Below, piece after piece: positions 25,915 through 34,458 of a stretch of 64,000 nt of DNA; the stretch's first letter is position 1; each line of letters starts with the position of its first letter. The notes under the pieces were generated by a model. The model was given only the letters and a program-made list of their open reading frames with translations, was not told the origin of the DNA and searched no databases. The position numbers and the translations under genes are program-made. Location of the stretch: contig NZ_JAUTDN010000001.1 of the NCBI RefSeq assembly GCF_030646155.1, forward strand, positions 1 through 64,000, read 5' to 3'. Origin of the DNA: Conexibacter sp. CPCC 205762 (GTDB lineage: Bacteria > Actinomycetota > Thermoleophilia > Solirubrobacterales > Solirubrobacteraceae).

Positions 25915-26514
25915 ATGAGCCCGCGCCGATCGGCCGCAGCAGCCCTCCAGACGCGCGGCGAGATCGTCGCCCGTGCCGTCGCCGTCGCCTCCACCGACGG
26001 TCTCGAAGGCCTCACGATCGGCCGCCTCGCCGGCGACCTGTCGATGAGCAAGGCCGGCGTGATCGGCCACTTCGGCAGCAAGCAGCAGCTGCAGCTGGAT
26101 GCGCTGGAGGAGGCGATCGCGATCTTCACGCGCGAGGTCTGGCTGCCGATCGCCGACCGCCCCGCCGGGCGCGAGCGGCTGCTGGCGATCTGCGAGGCGT
26201 GGATCGCCCACCTGCAGAGCGGCGTCTTCCCCGGCGGCTGCTTCCTGACCGCGGCCTCGATGGAGTTCGACGGCCGCGACGGCCCGGTCCGCGACCGCGT
26301 CGTCGCCGCGCTGGAGCTGTGGCGCGATGTGATCGAGCACGACGTGCGCGTCGCGCTCGACGCCGGCGACCTCGCGCCCGACGTCGACCCGGCGCAGGTC
26401 GCGTTCGAGTGGAACGCGCTCGCGGTCGGCCTCAACCAGGCGATCCAGCTGTTCGGCGACCCCGCCGCGCCCGCCCGCGCACGCCGCGCGATGCACCGCT
26501 CGCTCGGCCTCTGA
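25915..26514 (+). CDS. TetR family transcriptional regulator
   Basis: 199 residues. The HTH is ARAVAVASTDGLEGLTIGRLAGDLSMSKAGVIGHFGSKQQLQLDALEEA. The C-terminal region is of the TetR_C_6/YcdC kind (FPGGCFLTAASMEFDGRDGPVRDRV...FEWNALAVGLNQAIQLFGD). It lies divergent from the MBL hydrolase, its likely target, and has the AACGATCGTT palindrome in front of it. Confidence 0.9.
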   Translation: MSPRRSAAAALQTRGEIVARAVAVASTDGLEGLTIGRLAGDLSMSKAGVIGHFGSKQQLQLDALEEAIAIFTREVWLPIADRPAGRERLLAICEAWIAHLQSGVFPGGCFLTAASMEFDGRDGPVRDRVVAALELWRDVIEHDVRVALDAGDLAPDVDPAQVAFEWNALAVGLNQAIQLFGDPAAPARARRAMHRSLGL

Positions 26515-26555
26515 GCGCGTCTACGCGCCGGCACTCGCCAAAGCTCCATTTTCCG

Positions 26556-26585
26556 TTGACTCGTTTCCGGTCTCTGGCGTAGCAT
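26556..26585 (+). promoter_or_regulatory. Sigma-70-like promoter of the ATP-grasp operon
   Basis: TTGACT (26556-26561), an 18-base spacer and TAGCAT (26580-26585) stand in an AT-richer stretch after the TetR gene. It would give a leader of about 45 bases before the GTG at 26636, which has a GAAGAAGGGGA ribosome site. Confidence 0.6.
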
Positions 26586-26635
26586 CGCCGCCGCCGGGGG
26601 CCGCTGGCGGCCTCACCTGACGAAGAAGGGGACCC

Positions 26636-26953
26636 GTGGCGAGAGTCGCGCGTGACGCGCTCGTCCGCAGCTGGACGCGCGCGCAGGAGGACGACAGCGA
26701 GGGCTGCCTCGTCTATCGCCCGTCCGACGCCGACCTGCCGCCGGCGCGCGCGCCGCGCAGCGGCCTCGAGCTGGGCGCCGACGGCGCGCTGCGCGAGCTG
26801 ACGCCAGGCCCGGCCGACAAGCGGGAGGCGACCGGCGGCAGCTGGGAGCTGGACGGGGAGCAGCTGACGCTGCGGGTCGAGGGCGGCCCGTCACGCCGGT
26901 ACGGAGTGGAGCGGGCCGACGAGCACGAGCTGCGCCTGCGCGAACTGGGCTGA
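26636..26953 (+). CDS. Small lipocalin-like protein, first gene of the ATP-grasp operon
   Basis: 105 residues, GTG start. No signal peptide. The pattern LVRSWTRAQEDDSEGCLVYRP, then PPARAPRSGLELGADGALREL, PGPADKREATGGSWELDG and a closing strand HELRLRELG suggests a single small beta-barrel of the lipocalin-like type (RxGLELxxDGxL...GxW). It stands 20 bases before the metalloprotease gene and shares its promoter. It could be a carrier, inhibitor or chaperone for the operon's product. It is not an obvious peptide precursor. Confidence 0.65.
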   Translation: MARVARDALVRSWTRAQEDDSEGCLVYRPSDADLPPARAPRSGLELGADGALRELTPGPADKREATGGSWELDGEQLTLRVEGGPSRRYGVERADEHELRLRELG

Positions 26954-26973
26954 ATCGCGAAAGGGACGACCGC

Positions 26974-28326
26974 ATGGCTGACGACGACCTGCCGAGAACA
27001 CGCAGCTGCGGGACGATGCCGGTGCACGAGCGCCTGCTCCGCACCGACTCCTCCTACCTGCACGCGCGCGCACGCAGCGAGACCAACGCCTGGGAGGTGG
27101 AGGCGGCCGGCGGCGCCGTCGCGCGCAGAGGGATCACGGTGATCCCGACGGTCGTGCACGTCGTCTACAGAACGGCCGCGCAGAACATCTCCGACGCGCA
27201 GATCCAGAGCCAGATCGACGTCCTCAACAGAGACTTCCGCATGACCAACGCGGACGTCAGATCGCTCCCGGCGGTCTTCGCGCCGCTCGCGGCCGACGCG
27301 CGGATCGAGTTCGAGCTGGCCAGAAGAGACCCCAGCGGCAGAGCGACGAGCGGCATCACGCGCACGAGAACGTCGGCCGCGTCGTTCAGCGACGACGACA
27401 GAGTGAAGTCGTCGAGAACCGCCGGCGTCAACGCCTGGCCGAGCGACAGATATCTGAACCTGTGGGTCTGTCAGCTCGGCGGCGGCCTGCTCGGCTACGC
27501 CCAGTTCCCCGGCGGCGCGGCGGCGACCGACGGCGTCGTGATCCGGCAGAGCGCGTTCGGCACCACCGGCACCGCGGCGGCGCCGTTCAACCTCGGCCGC
27601 ACCGCGACCCACGAGATCGGCCACTGGCTCAACCTGCGCCACGTCTGGGGCGACGACGGCACCGGCTGCAGCGGCGACGACTTCGTCGCCGACACGCCCA
27701 ACTGCGCCGGCTCCAACGGCGGCATCCCGGCGTTCCCGCATGTCACCTGCAGAAACGGCCCCAATGGTGACTTGTTCATGAATTACATGGACTACACCGA
27801 CGACGCCGGCATGTTCATGTTCACCGCCGGCCAGGTCGCGCGGATGCAGGCGTCGCTGGACGCCGACCGCCCGACGATCGGCTACCAGAAGGCCGGGCCG
27901 AAGTTCAAGATCGCCGACGACCCGATAACGCTGAAGTTCCGCGACGACATACCGAAGCTGCAGATACTCGACCAGGGGATACCGAAGCTCCCCGCCGCCG
28001 ACATACCCAGAATACCGATAAGAAGACCGATACCCGAGATACTGATAAACCCGGTGGGCCCGGTCGCAGGCCGCGCCGCGACGCCGTTCGTGCTCTCGAC
28101 GCCGCACCACTCGCAGGCGTGGAGCCGCTCGTTCCCGGGCGCCTTCCAGCAGCAGCTCGCCCAGCTCGCGGAGCAGATCGGCCAGTACGAGCAGGTGCTG
28201 GGGCAGTACCAGCAGGCGCATGCCGCCGGGCAGCTCGCGCCGGCCGACGTCGAGGCGTTCGGCCAGCTGTCGGCCGCGTACGGCCAGCTGGTCGAGGAGT
28301 ACCAGCGGCTGGCGGCGGGCGGTTGA
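26974..28326 (+). CDS. M43-type (pappalysin-like) zinc metalloprotease with long C-terminal tail
   Basis: 450 residues. The extended zinc motif HEIGHWLNLRHVWGD (from residue 213) and the Met-turn NYMDY (about 270) identify the M43 metzincin family. Cys pairs (C232/C244, C259) are as in exported relatives, yet no signal peptide is seen: it begins MADDDLPRTRSCGTMPVHERL. After the catalytic domain a linker of Ile-Pro repeats (318-358) contains ten ATA codons. It is followed by a segment with PFVLSTPHHSQAW (371-383) and a Gln-rich helical end (389-447). The ATP-grasp gene starts 5 bases after its stop. The tail may be the substrate of that ligase, or the protease may mature a modified peptide. 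Confidence 0.85.
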   Translation: MADDDLPRTRSCGTMPVHERLLRTDSSYLHARARSETNAWEVEAAGGAVARRGITVIPTVVHVVYRTAAQNISDAQIQSQIDVLNRDFRMTNADVRSLPAVFAPLAADARIEFELARRDPSGRATSGITRTRTSAASFSDDDRVKSSRTAGVNAWPSDRYLNLWVCQLGGGLLGYAQFPGGAAATDGVVIRQSAFGTTGTAAAPFNLGRTATHEIGHWLNLRHVWGDDGTGCSGDDFVADTPNCAGSNGGIPAFPHVTCRNGPNGDLFMNYMDYTDDAGMFMFTAGQVARMQASLDADRPTIGYQKAGPKFKIADDPITLKFRDDIPKLQILDQGIPKLPAADIPRIPIRRPIPEILINPVGPVAGRAATPFVLSTPHHSQAWSRSFPGAFQQQLAQLAEQIGQYEQVLGQYQQAHAAGQLAPADVEAFGQLSAAYGQLVEEYQRLAAGG

Positions 28327-28330
28327 CGCC

Positions 28331-29323
28331 GTGACCGTCCTGATCCTCGCGCCGGAGACCGACGAGCACGCGCTCGCGGTCGCCGGCCGCCTGCGCGACC
28401 TCGGCGGCGAGGTCACGATCGTCGACCTCGCCGACTTCCCCCAGCGGGCGAGCCTGTCGGCCAGCTACGCCTGCTGCGCCGACTGCGGCGGGCGCGGCTT
28501 CGCGCTCGAGCTGGAGCGCGGCCGGCTCGACCTCGGCGAGGTCGGGGCGGTCTGGTGGCGCCGGCCGCAGTGGCCGGAGCCGAGCCCGCAGATCGCCGAC
28601 GACGGCCATCGCCTGTTCGCGGCCAACGAGGCGCAGGAGGCGCTGAGCGGGATGTGGCACTCGCTCGACGCCTTCTGGATCAACGACCCGGCGCGCGACC
28701 AGGTCGCGCACCGCAAGGCGTTCCAGCTGTCGGTCGCGCAGGACGTCGGCCTGCGGATCCCGCACACGCTGATCACCAACGACCCGGTGCGGGCGCGCGC
28801 CTTCGTCGACCAGCGCGGCTACCGCGCGGTGATCTACAAGTCGTTCTCCGCGACCGAGCGCGACTGGCGCGAGACGCGCCTGCTGCGGCCCGAGGAGCTG
28901 GAGCTGCTCGACAACGTCAAGTACGCGCCGGTGATCTTCCAGGAGTACGTCGAGGCGGTCTACGACCTGCGCGTCACCGTCGTCGGCGAGGAGCTGTACG
29001 CGGTCGCGATCCACTCCCAGGAGACCGACTACAAGGTCGACTTCCGCATGGACGTCGCGCGGGCGCGGATGGAGGCGGTCGAGCTGCCGGCCGAGGTCCA
29101 GCGCGGCCTCAGCGCGCTGATGGCCCGCCTCGGCCTCGTCTACGGCGCGATCGACATGCGCCTCACGCCGGACGGCAGACACGTCTTCCTGGAGGTCAAC
29201 CCAGCGGGGCAGTGGCTGTTCGTCGAGGAGCCCTCCGGCCAGCCGATCGCCGACGCGATGGCGCGGCTGCTGCACGCGCGCGACCGAGCGAGGAGAGACG
29301 TGCGCGCGGTCGCGGTGCGGTAG
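28331..29323 (+). CDS. MvdC/MvdD-type ATP-grasp ligase (graspetide synthetase-like)
   Basis: 330 residues, GTG start 5 bases after the protease stop. The pre-ATP-grasp domain (residues 1-100) contains the family mark WWRRP (75-79). The ATP-grasp core has KSFSATERDW, the hinge strand VIFQEYVEAVYDLRVTVVG and the metal-binding end FLEVNPAGQWLFVEEPSGQPI. In microviridin-type systems such enzymes make ester or amide links between side chains of a precursor peptide. No short precursor gene is evident next to it, so the substrate may be the tail of the upstream protein or a distant peptide. A role in another peptide ligation is possible. Confidence 0.85.
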   Translation: MTVLILAPETDEHALAVAGRLRDLGGEVTIVDLADFPQRASLSASYACCADCGGRGFALELERGRLDLGEVGAVWWRRPQWPEPSPQIADDGHRLFAANEAQEALSGMWHSLDAFWINDPARDQVAHRKAFQLSVAQDVGLRIPHTLITNDPVRARAFVDQRGYRAVIYKSFSATERDWRETRLLRPEELELLDNVKYAPVIFQEYVEAVYDLRVTVVGEELYAVAIHSQETDYKVDFRMDVARARMEAVELPAEVQRGLSALMARLGLVYGAIDMRLTPDGRHVFLEVNPAGQWLFVEEPSGQPIADAMARLLHARDRARRDVRAVAVR

Positions 29324-29390
29324 CCGCCCGCCAGCCCGGTTGCGGCGACGGGCGCCGTCGCGGCATCGGGTCTGGCAGGATTGGCAGATC

Positions 29391-30035
29391 GTGCGGGTCG
29401 TGATCGGCGAGGACCAGGTGCTGATGCGCGAGGGGCTGCGGCTCGTGCTGGAGGGCGCCGGGTTCACGATCGAGGCGCTCGCGGAGGACGCGCGCGACCT
29501 CGTCCGCCGCGCGCTCGGCCTCAGGCCCGACCTCGTGATCGCCGACATCCGCATGCCGCCCGACCTGACCGACGACGGCCTGCGCGCGGTCCTGCAGCTG
29601 CGCGCCGAACGGCCTGAACAGCCGGTGATGGTGCTCTCCCAGCACGTCCACCGGCGCTACGCGGTCGAGCTGCTGCGCGGCGGCGACCGCGGCGTCGGCT
29701 ACCTGCTGAAGGAGCGGATCGCCGACCTCGAGTCGTTCATCGCCGACCTCCACCGCGTGCTCGACGGCGGCACCGTCCTGGACCCGGTCGTCGTCGCCGC
29801 GATGATCGACCGGCCGCGCCCCGGCGACCCGCTGGCGGACCTCACGAGACGCCAGCGCGAGGTGCTCGCGCTGATGGCCGAGGGCCGCAGCAACGCGGCG
29901 ATCGCGGGCCGGCTGCACATCACCGAGAAGTCGGTCGTCGGGCACATCTCGCTCGTCTACGACGCGCTCGGGATCGACCAGAGCAGCGACGACCACCGGC
30001 GCGTGCTGGCGGTCGTGCGGTACCTGTCGAGCTGA
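29391..30035 (+). CDS. NarL/LuxR family response regulator (orphan)
   Basis: 214 residues from the GTG at 29391, with AGGA upstream. The receiver domain reads RVVIGEDQVLMREGLRLVLEGAGF and has the phosphoacceptor Asp in LVIADIRMPPD; the later Lys is in YLLKERI. The C-terminal LuxR-type HTH is LTRRQREVLALMAEGRSNAAIAGRLHITEKSVVGHISLVYDALGI. No histidine kinase lies near. It follows the ATP-grasp gene by 67 bases on the same strand and might regulate that operon, though this is only positional evidence. Confidence 0.88.
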   Translation: MRVVIGEDQVLMREGLRLVLEGAGFTIEALAEDARDLVRRALGLRPDLVIADIRMPPDLTDDGLRAVLQLRAERPEQPVMVLSQHVHRRYAVELLRGGDRGVGYLLKERIADLESFIADLHRVLDGGTVLDPVVVAAMIDRPRPGDPLADLTRRQREVLALMAEGRSNAAIAGRLHITEKSVVGHISLVYDALGIDQSSDDHRRVLAVVRYLSS

Positions 30036-30052
30036 GGCGGCGCTCGCGCCGG

Positions 30053-30305
30053 CTACTGCGCGGCGTAGTGCGCGCGCGTGTCGCGGAAGAGCGAGCTGAG
30101 GATCCGCCGGTTGATCGGCGTCGTCAGCTTCGCCGGCGGCTGCGGCTCGAAGGCGATCGTCCACGTCACCCGCGCCGACCTCTCGCCGACCGGCTCGACC
30201 AGGCAGTCCTCCGCGAAGCGACGGAACAGCGGCCCGCTGCTGCGAACGGCGTAGAACGACTTGCGCCGCCGCGAGCGACTCGTCGCCGACCAGCTCCGCC
30301 CACAC
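30053..30305 (-). pseudogene. Degraded SRPBCC-family gene
   Basis: The 3' part reads well in one frame (RRKSFYAVRSSGPLF, EDCLVEPVGERSARVTWTIAF, LTTPINRRILSSLFRDTRAHYA, then stop at 30053), typical of the second half of a polyketide-cyclase/SRPBCC protein. The 5' part (DAAQEVWAELVGDES) continues in another frame and has a stop just ahead of it. So the gene has lost its N-terminus and suffered a frameshift near 30255. It is a relic. Confidence 0.6.
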
Positions 30306-30344
30306 CTCCTGCGCCGCGTCCTGTGCGTGTCACCGTGACATTAC

Positions 30345-30372
30345 TTGCTTAACCCGATCGGGTTAGTGTAGT
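30345..30372 (+). promoter_or_regulatory. Promoter with embedded 16-bp palindromic operator
   Basis: Perfect palindrome TAACCCGATCGGGTTA (30350-30365) occupies the spacer between a -35-like TTGCTT (30345-30350) and a -10-like TGTAGT (30367-30372), about 70 bases before the MBL gene. A repressor bound here would exclude RNA polymerase. No regulator gene is adjacent. Confidence 0.65.
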
Positions 30373-30441
30373 TTCACGCGCTCTGGCGCGCCGACGGTCC
30401 ACTGCGCACCCGCCACCGCTGATAGGAGACGGACGAGCAGC

Positions 30442-31482
30442 ATGCGGTTCTATGAGATCACCACGCCCGACGGGTGGGGCATCCCGGGCATCCACGGCAA
30501 CTGGGCCGAGGACGAGCTGGACGGCAACGTCCAGGGCGCCGTCTTCCTGATCCGCAGCGGCGACGAGGCGCTGCTGATCGACAGCGGCAACCGCGTCCCC
30601 GGCAGCGACGTCTCGATGGGGCCGACGATCGTCGAGAAGCTCGAACGCGACGGCGTCACGCTGAAGTACCTGCTGATCTCGCACTTCCACTACGACCACA
30701 CCGGCAACGCCGCCGAGATCAAGCAGCGCTTCGGCCCGGAGGTGCTCGCGCACGCGCTCGACCGGCCGGTGATCGAGGACCCGCTGATCCTCGCCAGCCC
30801 AGAGAACGCGCTGCGCTTCGGCGTCACGCCCGAGCAGCTGCTGGCCGACTTCAACCTCGCGCCCGGCGAGAGCCTCGGCCTCTCCGACCCCGCGGTGATC
30901 GACAGATACTGGAACTTCCCCGTCGCGGTCGACAGAGAGGTCGCCGACGGCGACGTCCTGCACGTCGGCGAGCTGGAGCTGCAGGTCGTCCACCTGCCCG
31001 GCCACGCGCCCGGCCAGGTCGGGATCTGGAACCCCGCCACGCGCAGCCTCTACTGCGCCGACATCGTCCACTACCCGAGCCCGCTGTCGCCGTATCCGAT
31101 CGGCAACGCCGCCGACCAGATCGCGACGCTGGAGAAGTGCCTCGCGTTCGGCGCCGAGTACCTGTGGGAGGGGCACTACCTCGGCGCCTACGACGCGCCG
31201 GCCGTCAAGCGGCGGCTCGAGCACCTGCTGCGCGCCCAGCACGACACCGCCGACCGGCTGCTGACGCTGCTGGGCCGCGGCGAGGGGCCGCAGACGATCC
31301 TCGAGCTGCTGCCGGAGGTCTTCCCGATCAAGACCGACCTCAACTACGAGGTCTCCAGCGGCCCGGGGCACCGCTGGGCGTACGCCGAGGCGTGCATCCA
31401 GACGCACCTGCAGCGGCTCGTCGAGCTGGGCCGCGTCCAGCGCGTCAGCGCGGCGGGCGTCGTCCGCTTCGCGCTCGTCTGA
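30442..31482 (+). CDS. Metallo-beta-lactamase-fold hydrolase, first gene of uptake operon
   Basis: 346 residues. The metal motif is ISHFHYDHTGN; further ligands are in VVHLPGHAPGQVG, LYCADIVHY and WEGHYLG. The C-terminal 100 residues are a winged-helix-like extension (QTILELLPEVFP...QTHLQRLVELGRVQRV) as in LACTB2-like MBL proteins. It heads an operon with an ABC importer and a HisD-type dehydrogenase, so it probably hydrolyses a lactone, ester or thioester intermediate of the imported compound. Confidence 0.85.
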   Translation: MRFYEITTPDGWGIPGIHGNWAEDELDGNVQGAVFLIRSGDEALLIDSGNRVPGSDVSMGPTIVEKLERDGVTLKYLLISHFHYDHTGNAAEIKQRFGPEVLAHALDRPVIEDPLILASPENALRFGVTPEQLLADFNLAPGESLGLSDPAVIDRYWNFPVAVDREVADGDVLHVGELELQVVHLPGHAPGQVGIWNPATRSLYCADIVHYPSPLSPYPIGNAADQIATLEKCLAFGAEYLWEGHYLGAYDAPAVKRRLEHLLRAQHDTADRLLTLLGRGEGPQTILELLPEVFPIKTDLNYEVSSGPGHRWAYAEACIQTHLQRLVELGRVQRVSAAGVVRFALV

Positions 31483-31565
31483 GCGGCGAGCAGCACAGCG
31501 CAGCGCAGCCAGCCGCGGCGAGCCGCGGCCTGTCACTCCCACCCATCCCGAAGAAAGGCCTCTCC

Positions 31566-32909
31566 ATGTCCGGCAGATCGGACGCGGTCGACGACATCCT
31601 GTCGCGGCTCGACACGCGCGGCGTCAGCCGCCGCTCGCTGCTGAAGCTGATCGGCGCAGGCGCCACGGCGGCCGCCGCCGGCGGGCTGCTCGCCGCCTGC
31701 GGCGACGACGGCGCGACCGCCACCACCGGCGGCGCCGCGGCCACCGGCACCGGCACGACCGTCGTCGCCGACGGCTCGCTCGCGTTCCTGGTGATGACCA
31801 ACCAGCTCGAGTACGACGTGCTGCTCGACAGAGCGGCGGCCGGCCTCGCCGAGCAGCTCGGCTTCGACTACGCCAGCTTCGACGGCAGACTCGACGCCAG
31901 CCTGCAGCTGACGCAGTTCCAGCAGGCGGCCGCGAGAGGCGTCAAGGGGATCCTGCTGCACTCTCCCGACGGCTCGAACGTCGAGAGCATCGCGAGAGCC
32001 TCCCAGCAGCAGAGAATCTGGCTCGCGAACGTCTGGAACACGCGCGCCTTCTACACCCCGTTCGACGTCGGCGACTACTGGACGCTGTACGCGCAGCCGG
32101 ACGAGTACATGGTGCAGGGCAGAGTCACGCAGCTGCTGATCGACGCGCTCGACGGCAAGGGCGAGATCGTGCGCGTGACCGGCGTCGTCGGCTCCAGCGC
32201 CGACACGATCCGCACGGCCGGCGCCAACGCCGTGCTGAAGCGAAACCCCGGCGTCAGACTGGTCGGCGAGCAGACCGGCAGATGGAACCCGGAGGAGTCG
32301 CAGAAGGCGATGGAGAGCCTGCTGTCGCGCTTCCCCGGCACGAAGGGCGTGATCGCCCAGAACGACGACATCGCGACCGGCGTGATCGCGGCGATCAGAG
32401 CGGCCGGCAAGCGGCCGGGCGAGGACATCCTCGTCGTCGGCGCCGACGGCACCGACCTCGCCGCCGAGCGGATCAAGAGCGGCGAGCAGCTCGGCACGAC
32501 GGCGAACGTCCCGTCCTACTCCGGCTACCTGCTGCTGGCGCGGCTGTACGACCTGCAGAACGGCTGGAGACCGCGCACGCCCGAGCGGATGCTGCAGTGG
32601 GAGTCGGTGATCCTGACGAGAGAGAACGTCGAGCCGTACCTCCAGCGGTACGTCGGCGACCCGAGCGTCGCGCCGTTCTCGATCGACCTGCTGTCGCACG
32701 TCAGAGCCGGCGACAGATGGGATCCGCAGGCGAGCCTCTACCCGATCTCCGACCTCGACCAGCTGTGGGAGGGCAACAGAAAGCCGTCCGGCTGGGAGCC
32801 GCCGAAGGAGTTCGTCGCGGCGCAGCAGAGCGGCGAGTTCGACGCCGTCAGAGCGGAGTACGTCGCCGCCTACAGAGCCGATGTCCTCGGTCCCTCGCCG
32901 GCCGCCTGA
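31566..32909 (+). CDS. Tat-exported sugar-type ABC substrate-binding lipoprotein
   Basis: 447 residues. The N-terminus has a twin-Arg motif SRRSLLKLIGAGA and then a lipobox LLAAC, so it is a Tat lipoprotein. The body is a periplasmic-binding-protein type 4 fold (FLVMTNQLEYDVLLDRAAAGLAEQLG, GVKGILLHSPDGSNVESIARAS, GVIAQNDDIATGVIAAIRAAG, ILVVGADGTDLAAERI), as in ribose/autoinducer-type importers. An extra C-terminal 90 residues is unusual. Arginine is largely AGA. Its 3' end overlaps the ATPase gene by 29 bases. Confidence 0.88.
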   Translation: MSGRSDAVDDILSRLDTRGVSRRSLLKLIGAGATAAAAGGLLAACGDDGATATTGGAAATGTGTTVVADGSLAFLVMTNQLEYDVLLDRAAAGLAEQLGFDYASFDGRLDASLQLTQFQQAAARGVKGILLHSPDGSNVESIARASQQQRIWLANVWNTRAFYTPFDVGDYWTLYAQPDEYMVQGRVTQLLIDALDGKGEIVRVTGVVGSSADTIRTAGANAVLKRNPGVRLVGEQTGRWNPEESQKAMESLLSRFPGTKGVIAQNDDIATGVIAAIRAAGKRPGEDILVVGADGTDLAAERIKSGEQLGTTANVPSYSGYLLLARLYDLQNGWRPRTPERMLQWESVILTRENVEPYLQRYVGDPSVAPFSIDLLSHVRAGDRWDPQASLYPISDLDQLWEGNRKPSGWEPPKEFVAAQQSGEFDAVRAEYVAAYRADVLGPSPAA

Positions 32910-34458
32910 GGCGGGCGCCGCGCTCGCGGCGCGCGCCGTCGTCAAGCGCTATCCGGGTGTCGTCGCGCTCGACGGCGTGACCGTCGAGCTGCGCGACGGC
33001 GAGGTGCTCGGCGTCGTCGGCGAGAACGGCGCCGGCAAGTCGACGCTGCTCGACGTCCTCTCGGGCGTCGTCGCGCCCGACGCCGGCGCGGTCGAGCTGC
33101 ACGGCGCGGAGGCCGCCTTCGGCTCGCATCGCGCGGCCAACGCGCGCGGCGTCTTCCGCGTCTTCCAGGAGCAGGCGCTGATCCCGAACCTGCGCGTCGA
33201 CGAGAGCCTGCTGCTCGGCCACGAGCGGCGGCTGCGGCGCGGGCCGCTGCTGGCGCGCCGCGCGATCCAGCGGCGCGCGCAGACGCTGCTCGACGAGCTG
33301 GGCGTGCCGGTCGACGCGCGCGCCCGCGTCGAGACGCTCGACCTCGGCCACCGGCAGGCGGTCGAGATCGCGCGGGCGCTGCTGCTCGCCGAGCTGCTCG
33401 GGATCGAGCGCCCCGTCGTGCTGTTCGACGAGGCGACCGCGGCGCTCGACCGCGCGCAGGTCGCCGCCTTCCTCGGCTGGGTGCGCGCGCTGCGCGGGCG
33501 CGCCTCGGTCGTGCTCGTCTCGCACTTCCTGCCGGAGGTGCTCGCGACCGCCGACCGGATCGTCGTGCTGAAGGACGGCGCGGTCGTGACGCAGGCGCCG
33601 GCCGCGGAGCTGGACGAGCCGCGGCTGCACGCGCTGATGGTCGGCCGCGAGCGCGCCGCCGACCACCACCGCGAGGACCTGCAGCGGCCGGCCGGCGCGC
33701 AGCCGCTGCTGCGCGTGCGCGAGCTGTCGCTGCCCGGCGGATCGGTCGCCGGCGTCTCGCTCGACGTCCACGCCGGCGAGATCGTCGGCGTCGGCGGCCT
33801 GCTCGGCAGCGGCAAGTCCGACCTCGTGCGGGCGATCGCCGGCGCGCTGCCGGGCGCGACCGGGACGGTCCAGCTGGGGGAGGGTCCGCCGGCGCGCCCG
33901 CGGCTGCGGCGCCTGCTCGCCGCCGGCCTCGGCTTCGTGCCGGCCGAGCGCGGCACGGAGGGGCTGGTGCTCGACGCCTCGCTGCTGGCGAACCTGCAGC
34001 TGCCGTCGCTGCAGGACCGCTTCGCACCGCGCGGCTGGTGGCGGCGCGGGCGGGCGCGGGCGGCGACGCGCGCGTGGATCGAGCGGCTCGCGATCGCGGC
34101 GCCGGGGCCGGGCACGCTCGCCGGCGCGCTCAGCGGCGGCGGCCAGCAGAAGCTGGTGCTGGCGAAGTGGCTGGAGCGCTCGCCGCGCGTGCTGCTGCTC
34201 GACAGCCCGACGCGCGGCGTCGACACCGGTGCGCGCGAGGCGATCTACACGCTGCTGCGCGAGCAGTCGCAGCAGGGCCGCGCGGTGCTGCTCGCGAGCG
34301 ACGACCTGACCGAGCTGATCGGCCTCTCGCACCGCGTCGTCGTGATGGCGCGCGGGCGCGTCGCGGCGGTCGTGGAGGCACCGGCGGAGGCGAAGCCGAG
34401 CGAGCAGCGGATCGTGACCCTGATGAGCGCAGCACCCGAGCAGGAGGTCGCCGCATGA
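32881..34458 (+). CDS. ABC importer ATP-binding protein, RbsA/MglA type (two ATPase domains)
   Basis: 525 residues with tandem ATPase domains. The first has Walker A GENGAGKST and Walker B VVLFDEATAALD, with a degenerate signature (LDLGHRQAVEIARAL). The second has Walker A GLLGSGKSD, signature LSGGGQQKLVLAKWL and Walker B LLLDSPTRGVD. This is the arrangement of sugar importers of the RbsA family. It overlaps the binding-protein gene by 29 bases and the permease gene by 4 (ATGA). Confidence 0.92.
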   Translation: MSSVPRRPPEAGAALAARAVVKRYPGVVALDGVTVELRDGEVLGVVGENGAGKSTLLDVLSGVVAPDAGAVELHGAEAAFGSHRAANARGVFRVFQEQALIPNLRVDESLLLGHERRLRRGPLLARRAIQRRAQTLLDELGVPVDARARVETLDLGHRQAVEIARALLLAELLGIERPVVLFDEATAALDRAQVAAFLGWVRALRGRASVVLVSHFLPEVLATADRIVVLKDGAVVTQAPAAELDEPRLHALMVGRERAADHHREDLQRPAGAQPLLRVRELSLPGGSVAGVSLDVHAGEIVGVGGLLGSGKSDLVRAIAGALPGATGTVQLGEGPPARPRLRRLLAAGLGFVPAERGTEGLVLDASLLANLQLPSLQDRFAPRGWWRRGRARAATRAWIERLAIAAPGPGTLAGALSGGGQQKLVLAKWLERSPRVLLLDSPTRGVDTGAREAIYTLLREQSQQGRAVLLASDDLTELIGLSHRVVVMARGRVAAVVEAPAEAKPSEQRIVTLMSAAPEQEVAA

